From the NCBI GenBank assembly GCA_031257955.1, contig JAIRNQ010000228.1, forward strand, positions 1-15,144: a stretch of DNA of 15,144 nt, read 5' to 3'. Shown here one piece after another: positions 1-5,837 of this stretch. Each line of letters starts with the position of its first letter. The stretch's first letter is position 1. This DNA is from Deltaproteobacteria bacterium. GTDB lineage: Bacteria; Desulfobacterota; Desulfarculia; Adiutricales; Adiutricaceae. Made by a program: the position numbers and the translations under genes. Under the pieces are notes generated by a model. The model did not search any database, was not told where the DNA came from, and saw nothing but the letters and a program-made list of their open reading frames with translations.

Positions 1-1371
1 GGTTTTGGCCTCGGCCCTTTTGGCCGTGATGGTCGCGGACAGTTTTTTGCCGGCGTCGGCTTTGGCCTTAAGGAGCGGTAGGCGCTCGGCCAGGCTCTCG
101 TCCCCGGCGCCGTCGCTGAGCCTTTGGGCCACGGCGGCCGCTTCGGCCTCAAGGCTGGCTTTTTTGGCCCCCTTGTTTTTGGCCTCCTTGGCCAGCCGCT
201 CGGTTTCGGCTTTCAGTTTGGCTTGGCCGGACTTGGCTTTCGCTAGGCGGTCCTCGGTTTCCTGGGCCAAAACGTCAAGTTTCCTGACCTTGGCCGCCAC
301 CGGCCCGAACTCTTCCAGCTTGGCCTTGGCCGAATTCACAAACTCGACCCGCCCGTCGAATTGGGCCTGGGCTTTGTCTTTGGCCTCCGCGAGGGCCGGG
401 ATCTCCGTCCGGACCCGGGCCAGTTCGTTGAACGCCCGCGTCCTCTCCTGGCGCTTAAGGGTCAGGGCCGAGTGATCCCCGGCCAAGACCATGACTTTTA
501 AGGCCAGCTCCAGTTTTTCCCGGCTGGGTTCAAAGGCGGCCATTTCTCGCTCTAGGGCCACCCTCAGTTCCCCAATCGAGGCTATTTCGGCCTCAAGTGT
601 GCCAAGGCTTTCCCGCCAGGCCAAATGTTGGCCCTTTTCGGCGATTTGGGCCTCCAAGGACGTCAGCCTGGCCTCGAGGGCGGCCGCCTCTCGTTTCAGG
701 GCCTCCTCTTCCTCGGGCGTGAGGAGTTTGAGGACTCCGAGCACTTTCTCCATTTCCTCGATATTCTTTTTTTCCGCCGACCATCTCTTATGGGCCCTTA
801 TGGATATTTGGGAATAGACGCCCGTCCCGGTTATCTGCTCCAGTATGGGCGCCCGTTCGCTACTGGTGGCTTGCAGGAAGGCGGAGAAGGCCCCTTGGGC
901 CAAGAGGGTCGAGCGGGTGAATTGGCGATAGTCCAATCCGGTTATTTCCCCCACGACCGCGGGGGTCCGGGAAATGGCGTTGGCGATTATCCGGCCCTGG
1001 GTCTCTCCCTCCCCCAGTTCGGCCAGGGTGTGGGAAGCGTTTTGGAGTTTGCCGTCGATCTTGCCGTAGCCCCTCTTTTGGGTCCACTGGGCCAGGTAGC
1101 GCCCGGCCTGGGTCCGGAAGATCACCTCGGCCTTGCAATCCGGCGTTCTTCTGGTGATTATTTCGTTGTCGCTTTTGTTAACCGCCTCCAGGCGCGGGGT
1201 TCGGGCGTAAAGGGCCAGACAAATCGCGTCCAGTATGGTCGTCTTGCCGGCGCCGGTCGGACCGGTGATGGCGAAGAGCCCCTCGGTCACATAGGACTGG
1301 TCGGTTAAGTCTATTTCCCATTCCCCGTAAAGGGAGTTTAAATTTTTAAACCTAATCTTTTCTATGCGCAA
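1..1371 (-). CDS. sbcC: Exonuclease subunit SbcC, N-terminal part (runs off left edge)
   Basis: ATPase subunit of the SbcCD (Rad50/Mre11-type) nuclease, which opens DNA hairpins and processes blocked double-strand ends. The frame is open for 457 codons to the window edge, so only the N-terminal ATPase half-domain and the first coiled-coil arm are present. Seen: an ABC-type N-terminus (LRIEKIRFKNLNSLYG), Walker A GPTGAGKT at residues 37-44, and a Q-loop region LLAQGAFSAFL around residues 156-166. From about residue 190 there is a long Ala/Glu/Lys/Leu-rich stretch typical of the antiparallel coiled coil. The signature motif and Walker B would lie outside the window. The start is TTG, chosen because AAGGAG sits 6 nt upstream and because the protein begins directly with the conserved strand. 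It follows sbcD by 130 bp on the same strand, the usual operon order. Identification is secure; the start codon is a little less so. Confidence 0.94.
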   Translation of the reverse strand, partial: MRIEKIRFKNLNSLYGEWEIDLTDQSYVTEGLFAITGPTGAGKTTILDAICLALYARTPRLEAVNKSDNEIITRRTPDCKAEVIFRTQAGRYLAQWTQKRGYGKIDGKLQNASHTLAELGEGETQGRIIANAISRTPAVVGEITGLDYRQFTRSTLLAQGAFSAFLQATSSERAPILEQITGTGVYSQISIRAHKRWSAEKKNIEEMEKVLGVLKLLTPEEEEALKREAAALEARLTSLEAQIAEKGQHLAWRESLGTLEAEIASIGELRVALEREMAAFEPSREKLELALKVMVLAGDHSALTLKRQERTRAFNELARVRTEIPALAEAKDKAQAQFDGRVEFVNSAKAKLEEFGPVAAKVRKLDVLAQETEDRLAKAKSGQAKLKAETERLAKEAKNKGAKKASLEAEAAAVAQRLSDGAGDESLAERLPLLKAKADAGKKLSATITAKRAEAKT

Positions 1372-1377
1372 GGAAAA

Positions 1378-1383
1378 CTCCTT
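1378..1383 (-). promoter_or_regulatory. Ribosome binding site deciding the sbcC TTG start
   Basis: Minus-strand AAGGAG lies 6 nt before the TTG at 1371. No ATG or GTG in the same frame nearby has a comparable site, so this supports initiation at TTG. Confidence 0.7.
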
Positions 1384-1390
1384 CTCCCTC

Positions 1391-1411
1391 CCAAAGACCC
1401 AGGGTCTTTGG
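1391..1411. repeat. Perfect interrupted palindrome between sbcD and sbcC
   Basis: Arms CCAAAGACCC (1391-1400) and GGGTCTTTGG (1402-1411) are perfect inverted copies around one central base. The site lies just upstream of the sbcC Shine-Dalgarno. In RNA it could form a stem that modulates sbcC translation; in DNA it could be a dimeric protein site or a small cruciform. No T-run follows on the minus strand, so it does not look like a terminator. Confidence 0.75.
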
Positions 1412-1501
1412 AGTTTGGGCGTATCGATTGGGGCCGCCTAGCCGCCCCGAGAGTACCGGGGGTCCCAGCCGGGCCGGGGGGGCCCGGGTGGGCCCGCCCG
1501 T

Positions 1502-2797
1502 CTATTCGGCCAAAACGTCCTCGGTCTCCATCTCGCCGACCAGCCGGGCGTGGGCCTCCCGCAGGGCCGGCCATTGATCCTCCGGCACTTCCCTGTCTTT
1601 GAGGAGACGGTCGAAGACGTCGGCCAGGCTCATCTCGCCCAAGGGCACGGCCTCGTCCTCGATGGACATGGTCAGGGCCCGCCGCCCAACGTCCTTTACG
1701 GAAAGTATTTCCAGCCCCGTCCCCTCCACGGCCTCATCCAAGAGGTGCCGATAGTCCCCTTCCAGCTCGGGACCGGTGTGGACCAATTCCACCCAGGCCG
1801 CCTGTCCCTTAAGGGCTTTGAGCTTACCGAGCAGGGTAGGGACGTCGCCTTCCAGGCGCTTTAGGGTCCTAAAGGAAGGGACGGGGATGAGCTCGACCGT
1901 GGGTGCGGCCAGGGCTTGGCCCGTGGGGACGGCCAAGGCTTGGCCGGTGGGGGCGGCCAGGGTTTGGCCGGGCGCCCCGAAGTCCACCAAGCACACGCTT
2001 TTGGTTTGGGCGGCCTCGTTAAAGCCCATGGGTATGGGTGAGCCGCTGTAGCGGGCGGTTTCCCGTTTCCCCACGCATTGGGCCGTGTGTAGGTGCCCTA
2101 GGGCCAAGTAATCGAAATGTGGGAGAACGTCCAAGGGTAGGGCCGAGAGGGGCCCGGCGTGGATGTCCCTTACCCCGTCGTCGTCGGAGGCGCTGGAACC
2201 CTTAAAAAATAAATGGCCGGTGGCCACCACCGGGACCGGCCTGCCGTTTTCGGCGATCAGCCTTTGGGCTTCCTCGGCCAGTTCCCGGTAATGTTCGCCC
2301 AGACCCAAGACGATCTTTTGGTGGCGCTCATCGGCCCCGTCGCCCATCTCGGCCAGCCGAAGATCCGACTCCCGCAGGAAGGGGGCGGCGCAAACGATCA
2401 ACTCCAGACGCCCCTCGCGGTCCCTCAGGGGCAAAACTTCCCTTAAGGGGTTGTCCCAGGCTTTGGCCCCGATAACGTGCGCCCCAAGGCCTCTGAGGAG
2501 GTTTGAGGGGGCCTCCAGAAACGAAGGCGAGTCGTGGTTGCCGCCGACGATGACGGCGTGCCGGCAACACTGGGAACGCACCAGTATCCGGCGCAAAAAA
2601 TCGTAATAGAGTTCTTGGGCCTTGTGGGTCGGGGTGGTATTGTCAAAGACGTCACCGGCCACGATCAGGGCCTCGGCTTCCCGCCGGTCGACGGTTTCGG
2701 CCAGCCAGTCCAGAAAGGCCTCGAACTCGTCGTAACGTTTTTTCATTTTGTTGAGGTAGCGGCCCAGATGCCAGTCCGAGGTATGGATTATTTTCAT
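1502..2797 (-). CDS. sbcD: Exonuclease subunit SbcD (Mre11-type metallophosphoesterase)
   Basis: Nuclease subunit partnering SbcC; the complex acts as an ATP-dependent double-strand exonuclease and single-strand endonuclease on hairpins. The protein has 431 residues, in the usual size range. All phosphoesterase metal motifs are visible: DxH as D8/H10 in HTSDWHLG, GD at D49 in AGDVFD, GNHD at N87/H88, GH at H195 in ATGHLFF, and GHxH at H235/H237 in LGHLHTAQ. The C-terminal capping region, about 300-431, is retained. The frame is open back to 3166, but that extension only translates the 30-bp repeats and GC-rich leader. The ATG at 2797 starts exactly at the family's conserved MKIIHTSDWHLG. Odd feature: an 8-residue tandem repeat (PTGQALA type, residues about 276-299) between the nuclease and capping domains. 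sbcC follows by 130 bp; a consensus-like promoter lies about 300 bp upstream. Confidence 0.95.
   Translation of the reverse strand: MKIIHTSDWHLGRYLNKMKKRYDEFEAFLDWLAETVDRREAEALIVAGDVFDNTTPTHKAQELYYDFLRRILVRSQCCRHAVIVGGNHDSPSFLEAPSNLLRGLGAHVIGAKAWDNPLREVLPLRDREGRLELIVCAAPFLRESDLRLAEMGDGADERHQKIVLGLGEHYRELAEEAQRLIAENGRPVPVVATGHLFFKGSSASDDDGVRDIHAGPLSALPLDVLPHFDYLALGHLHTAQCVGKRETARYSGSPIPMGFNEAAQTKSVCLVDFGAPGQTLAAPTGQALAVPTGQALAAPTVELIPVPSFRTLKRLEGDVPTLLGKLKALKGQAAWVELVHTGPELEGDYRHLLDEAVEGTGLEILSVKDVGRRALTMSIEDEAVPLGEMSLADVFDRLLKDREVPEDQWPALREAHARLVGEMETEDVLAE
1897..1968. repeat. 24-bp tandem repeat, 3 copies, inside sbcD
   Basis: Three consecutive 24-bp units (1897-1920, 1921-1944, 1945-1968), each differing at only a few positions. 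They encode an in-frame 8-residue repeat, APTGQALA-like, in the linker of SbcD. The period is a multiple of three, so copy number can change without breaking the frame. Confidence 0.9.
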
Positions 2798-2860
2798 GCG
2801 ATTACCGCCGGAAGGGGCCAACGGTATTGGCCTCCCGAGAAAAGATGTCAGTTGGTTCAT

Positions 2861-2980
2861 GGCCGACCAATAGTTCTGGCCCGGCCAATGGGCCGACCAA
2901 TAGGTCTGGCCCGGCCAATGGGCCAGACCAATAGTTCTGGCCGGCCAATGGGCCGACCAATAGGTCTGGCCCGGCCAAGG
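2861..2980. repeat. 30-bp tandem repeat, 4 copies, in the sbcDC 5' leader
   Basis: Four contiguous 30-bp units start at 2861, 2891, 2921 and 2951; a partial fifth follows. On the transcribed minus strand each unit contains GGCC-A-GACC (or GAAC), loop TATT, then GGTC-GGCC, so each copy can fold into a stem-loop with GGCC/GGCC at the base. Copies alternate between two variants (AGGTCTGG and AGTTCTGG). Copy 3 gains one base and loses another, giving a longer GGCCAGA/TCTGGCC stem. No unique spacers separate the units, so it is not a CRISPR array. Confidence 0.92.
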
Positions 2981-3105
2981 GGCCAGATCCTCGGGACTGA
3001 CCCATCGGCTGAACCCCGGGCCGGGAAAGGCGGTCCGTTCTTGGCCCATATGGCGTTTGGGAAAAGACTGTGTTCCGATGGCGCCGAAAGGTTTAGTGAA
3101 TCCGC

Positions 3106-3134
3106 ATAATACAATATCCGGTGGGGCTTTGCAA
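3106..3134 (-). promoter_or_regulatory. Sigma70-like promoter for sbcDC
   Basis: On the minus strand, -35 TTGCAA (3129-3134) and -10 TATTAT (3106-3111) are separated by exactly 17 bp. The predicted start near 3099 gives a leader of about 300 nt before the sbcD ATG, placing the 30-bp repeat array inside the untranslated leader. Called by eye from spacing and consensus. Confidence 0.6.
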
Positions 3135-3326
3135 CCGCGGGGGCGAAATACCCGGATTTCGCTCACCTTGGGCGTCTTTGGTGCGCCAAAGTTGCTGATT
3201 GGGGCTGGACTGGGTCGTATTGGGCTGGGGCCAGGGGCGAGGGTCGTGGGAAGGGGTAGGGGGCCGGCCCCGGGCTAGGCCCGGGACCAACCTCGGCTCA
3301 GTATTAATGGGGCGATAATACTGGTT

Positions 3327-3383
3327 AAAAAAAATAAACTAGAACAATTGTCCCTCAACCTTCGTTTAGTTAAAGGTTGAGGG
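3327..3383 (-). terminator. Stem-loop with downstream T-run, probable terminator of the XRE gene
   Basis: A perfect 11-bp stem (CCCTCAACCTT at 3352-3362 with AAGGTTGAGGG at 3373-3383) lies about 50 nt past the XRE gene's stop. On the minus strand an 8-T run (complement of 3327-3334) follows, but 17 nt separate stem and T-run, which is longer than canonical. It could instead be an RNA end-stabilising or regulatory hairpin. Confidence 0.5.
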
Positions 3384-3436
3384 GGGGAAGGTAGTTGGCG
3401 AAAAGCGCGGCTTTGGGCTTACGGGAGGTGAGTCCG

Positions 3437-3649
3437 TCAATCCTCCTCCACCAAACGCTTTTCCCTGGCTTCTTCAAGAGTATAACCAAGGGCGCTAATG
3501 ATCTTGCGAATGGACTCCAGGCGGGTGGTTTTGCCAAGCTCCAGGTTCCGAATGACCTTACCTGAAACTTCGGCTTTCTTGGCCAAGCCAAGCACGCTAA
3601 TCAGTTGGTTCTCGCGGGCTCGGCGAAAGGCTTCGGCATTGACTCTCAT
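3437..3649 (-). CDS. Small XRE-type helix-turn-helix protein
   Basis: A 70-residue cytosolic protein that is almost entirely one Cro/C1-type HTH domain. SVLGLAKKAEVSGKVIRNLE (about 18-37) matches the two DNA-contact helices, and the following residues IRKIISALGYTLEEAREK match helices 4-5 of the fold. The ATG at 3649 is preceded by AAAGGAG at good spacing. Proteins this size are often antitoxins or small autoregulating repressors. No toxin-like gene is adjacent: upstream is an ORF-poor region and downstream a hairpin. The target is unknown. A minus-strand extended -10 element lies about 180 bp upstream. Confidence 0.82.
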   Translation of the reverse strand: MRVNAEAFRRARENQLISVLGLAKKAEVSGKVIRNLELGKTTRLESIRKIISALGYTLEEAREKRLVEED

Positions 3650-4461
3650 AATGCGACTCCTTTAGGGAATATTAAAATAAAGTCAGAAATTAACCAGTGG
3701 GATTGGCCCCGACAGGCGACTTTATTTTTGGTAACTTCCAAAATGAACATAATGTAGAGTTAAGGCATTCTAATCAGGATTTGAAGACCGGTAAGCGTGG
3801 ATAAATCCGTCCGAATGCTTTAAAAGGAATTATAGCATAGTAATCGTGAAATAAAAACAAATAATTTCATCTAGCCTTATTTCAGATAAGCGCCGTTATA
3901 TGCGGCAACGGGCGTATTAAGGGATATTTGGCTATTATCGCCAGAGATCAAGGCAACCGGCTAAACCGATCCGGTTTGAGTCATCCTCTGGACTCTTTTA
4001 AAGCGCAATAATAAACGGCCAGGGGCGTTTCGTGGTAATGATTGAGCCATTGCCCTAAAAACCTAAATCGTTGGGGCTTGTGTAGTAAAGGTACTTAATG
4101 GGCCTAGCGTTTCAAGGGATTCGCAAGTTACGAAAGATCGGAGATTTTTTTCCCAACTTTCCAGGGCGAAAACGGGCCCGGAAAAGAACCGTAACATTAC
4201 AGGCCTTGGCAGAATTTTTTCCTCCAGAATCGATACCGTTAGCGGGGTAATCGTAAAATTGATTGTAAGACTGTTTTGAGACCCAAGGAAGGAAAATGGG
4301 GCCCGAGAAAATTTCTCAAGCGCTAAAGCATTTTAACTCTAGACTTTTTTTTGGTCAAGGATAAAATTGGGCCTCATCATCTCAATATGGTCCCGCCCGC
4401 CGCCAAGCGTTCTGGCGGGTGTCCATTTTTTGACGGCCTTGGCCTCCGGGGCCCTTAAACG
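3650..4461. other. AT-richer gene desert between the MerR and XRE genes
   Basis: About 810 bp with no plausible ORF on either strand and visibly lower GC than the rest of the window. It holds one good minus-strand -10 element near 3830 and an inverted repeat CTTAT/ATAAG at 3876-3890. A nested inverted repeat occupies 3941-3991: CCAGAG with CTCTGG outside, AACCGG with CCGGTT inside. A plus-strand hairpin sits at 4400-4418 (CCGCCA/TGGCGG) with a T-run 7 nt later. It may be a decayed gene, an acquired segment or an RNA locus; nothing identifies it. Confidence 0.6.
3829..3834 (-). promoter_or_regulatory. Extended -10 promoter element upstream of the XRE gene
   Basis: The minus strand reads TGCTATAAT, a perfect extended -10 (TGnTATAAT). 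The -35 region 17 bp upstream is only T-rich. Transcription from here would give a leader of about 170 nt before the XRE ATG. Confidence 0.45.
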
Positions 4462-5316
4462 CTAGCCTGGCGCAGGCATGCGACCCTCTTTTGCCAGCCT
4501 GGGGCCCCCGGGGGCGCGCAAACTCTGGCCTGGCCGGGCGGCCGGCCCTTTTGGGACGGCCCAGGCAACCAGGGGAGCGAATGTTCTTGGCCGGTAGCGC
4601 AAAGTCTGACCGGGGCCCCCGATCGGCCGATAGCCCTGGGCGACGAAAGTTTCAGTCGTCGTCTCGGTTTTTTTTGGGCGGTGGCTTGACGACCATCCTG
4701 GTCGCCGGGCCGGGCGGCCTCTGGCCTTGGGGATTTTTTTGGAACCTATGGTAGCTTTGTTGAAGGTCTTGAGTATTATGTCGATGTTATAGGGATCTCT
4801 TAGGCTCTCCCCAACTTGCTTGAGGGTGTGGGGGTCTAAATTGAGGGAGAAATCCACCGCGTCGCCGAACCAGGTCAGCGGGGCTTGGCCGCCATGGCCG
4901 CCCTGGCCGCCATGGCCGATTGGCCATCGGTTTCCGGGGACTCGGAACGGGCGGGGGATGAATTCCCTAAGCCGTTCCTCGCTCAGCCCGCACTCATCGG
5001 GCCAGACGGTCAGTTCCGGGCCGGGGGCCAGGCAGGGGTGGCGCCTGACTTCCACCGACCCGGGGCGGCGGGTCTTGGGGGGTACGGGGGCCGGGCCGCC
5101 GGCCAGGAGCTCCCGGAACCGGTCCAGGGACACTCCCGAGGAAGACAGCGTTTTTACCTTAAGGGGGTTTTCCAGATGGCCCCGAACGTAACAGGAAGCC
5201 CGGCCGTAGCCCAAGGGGCGGGGCACGAGATTGAGCCGAATGTAGTAACGAATGGTCCTTTTGCTCAAATCAGTGAGCGAGCATAAGTTTTCTAAGGCGA
5301 AACGGTAGTTAAACAC
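4462..5316 (-). CDS. MerR-family HTH regulator with long unrecognised C-terminal extension
   Basis: A 284-residue protein. Residues about 1-70 form a MerR-type winged HTH: LCSLTDLSKRTIRYYIRLNL is the DNA-binding helix pair, then wing PRPLGYGRASCYV and GVSLDRFRELLAG. Residues about 80-120 (RRHPCLAPGPELTVWPDECG) resemble the strand segment after the HTH in some MerR relatives. Then come a Gly/His/Gln repeat (GHGGQGGHGGQ), a segment with normal-looking composition (DAVDFSLNLDPHTLKQVGES), a basic AT-hook-like stretch (KARGRPARRPG) and a low-complexity tail. The tail could be read-through after an old frameshift. GTG at 5316 is chosen because GGAG lies 8 nt upstream and translation enters the HTH fold directly. 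The frame extends to 5409, but that part only translates the 8-bp repeats. The gene is divergent from ackA; a target there is possible but unproven. Confidence 0.72.
   Translation of the reverse strand: MFNYRFALENLCSLTDLSKRTIRYYIRLNLVPRPLGYGRASCYVRGHLENPLKVKTLSSSGVSLDRFRELLAGGPAPVPPKTRRPGSVEVRRHPCLAPGPELTVWPDECGLSEERLREFIPRPFRVPGNRWPIGHGGQGGHGGQAPLTWFGDAVDFSLNLDPHTLKQVGESLRDPYNIDIILKTFNKATIGSKKIPKARGRPARRPGWSSSHRPKKTETTTETFVAQGYRPIGGPGQTLRYRPRTFAPLVAWAVPKGPAARPGQSLRAPGGPRLAKEGRMPAPG
4885..4920. repeat. 9-bp tandem repeat, 4 copies, in the MerR-type gene
   Basis: Four 9-bp units of the form NTGGCCGCC encode the Gly-His/Gly-Gln repeat in the linker of the MerR-type protein. The period is in-frame. 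Confidence 0.85.
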
Positions 5317-5324
5317 TGGCTGAG

Positions 5325-5328
5325 CTCC
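5325..5328 (-). promoter_or_regulatory. Ribosome binding site deciding the MerR-type GTG start
   Basis: Minus-strand GGAG lies 8 nt before the GTG at 5316. It favours this start over the in-frame one at 5409, whose product would begin with repeat-encoded residues. Confidence 0.55.
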
Positions 5329-5340
5329 GGCGGGGTGGCG

Positions 5341-5416
5341 CCCGAGGTCCCAAGTTCCCAAGGCCCCAAGTTCCCGAGGTCCCAAGGTACCAAGGTCCCG
5401 AGGTCCCAAGGCCCCG
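5341..5416. repeat. 8-bp tandem array in the leader of the MerR-type gene
   Basis: Degenerate 8-bp units (CCCAAGGT-like) run head to tail. The 14-mer CCCGAGGTCCCAAG recurs at 5341, 5373 and 5397, spaced 32 and 24 bp, both multiples of 8. It lies between the minus-strand promoter at 5512-5540 and the GTG at 5316, so it should be in the mRNA leader. All three minus frames stay open through it, which produces spurious ORFs. Confidence 0.85.
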
Positions 5417-5511
5417 ACCGGTTTCGTCGGGGCGCTGGCGAACGGTCCAAGGCTTGTGGCGATTGGGGCGATCTGGAATAAACTGCTTGGAAAACACTAA
5501 GTTACCAATAC

Positions 5512-5540
5512 ATTATACAGAGAGGCCTGGGAAGGGTCAA
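5512..5540 (-). promoter_or_regulatory. Near-consensus sigma70 promoter for the MerR-type gene
   Basis: On the minus strand, -35 TTGACC (5535-5540) and -10 TATAAT (5512-5517) are separated by exactly 17 bp. It predicts a leader of about 190 nt containing the 8-bp array. The spacer is ordinary, not the long 19-bp type that many MerR regulators activate. Confidence 0.75.
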
Positions 5541-5697
5541 ATGGCCGCGCCGGTTAGCCGTCTTTCCCGAAACGGTAACCAATTGGCCCAAGCCAGCAGT
5601 GTTCGGCGCCCCGGTACCTCGGCCCGGGCCCCAGGGGCCGGGGAAGGCTCCCGGGTTTGGCGCGAAGGTTAGGGCTTTTTGGGCCAGTCAAAAAACG

Positions 5698-5726
5698 TTG
5701 CCAATCAAGCCCCACTGGTATATAAT
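5698..5726 (+). promoter_or_regulatory. Sigma70 promoter for ackA
   Basis: -35 TTGCCA (5698-5703) and -10 TATAAT (5721-5726) with a 17-bp spacer. The predicted start near 5733 lies about 105 nt before the ackA ATG. Confidence 0.75.
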
Positions 5727-5837
5727 TTCGTAATTCTGGCTTTTCGGCGTTACCCCTAGAATTTGCTAGGGCCAATTTCGTCCTGGGCTATACCAGTCCC
5801 GGCCAACAATATTGTTTCGTTTAAGCGAGGTTATTCC

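Larger units (their letters stand above)
2798..3436. other. Intergenic leader and upstream region of sbcDC
   Basis: About 640 bp without a convincing gene. It contains, from left to right: the 30-bp hairpin-forming tandem array, a sigma70-like minus-strand promoter, a GC-rich stretch with the 17-bp palindrome at 3269-3285 (arms CCCGGGC/GCCCGGG around TAG), and the stem-loop plus T-run likely ending the XRE gene. Frames open across it are products of high GC content and of the repeat's length being a multiple of three. Confidence 0.7.
5317..5837. other. Divergent intergenic region between the MerR-type gene and ackA
   Basis: About 520 bp without a convincing gene. It carries the 8-bp tandem array next to the MerR-type start, a minus-strand promoter at 5512-5540, a GC-rich spacer with several short inverted repeats (about 5600-5660), and a plus-strand promoter at 5698-5726. 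The ackA leader from the predicted start to the ATG is about 105 nt. Confidence 0.7.

Noticed and set aside
625..1308. Long plus-strand frame of 227 codons
   Set aside because: It is antisense to sbcC, whose protein shows clear family motifs; open antisense frames are common in GC-rich genes.
2861..2980. CRISPR array
   Set aside because: The 30-bp units are directly contiguous with no unique spacers, and no cas gene is present.
2798..3166. N-terminal extension of SbcD back to 3166
   Set aside because: It only translates the 30-bp repeats and GC-rich leader, and the conserved SbcD N-terminus starts exactly at 2797.
4400..4431. Plus-strand rho-independent terminator
   Set aside because: The 6-bp stem is 7 nt away from a T-run and no plus-strand gene precedes it; kept only as part of the gene-desert description.
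5309..5497. 62-codon minus-strand ORF starting near the MerR-type promoter
   Set aside because: It has no ribosome binding site, mostly translates the 8-bp repeats and has no recognisable features.
5763..5837. Upstream TTG start for ackA
   Set aside because: The extension is not typical of acetate kinases, and ATG 5838 has a good Shine-Dalgarno and starts at the conserved strand.
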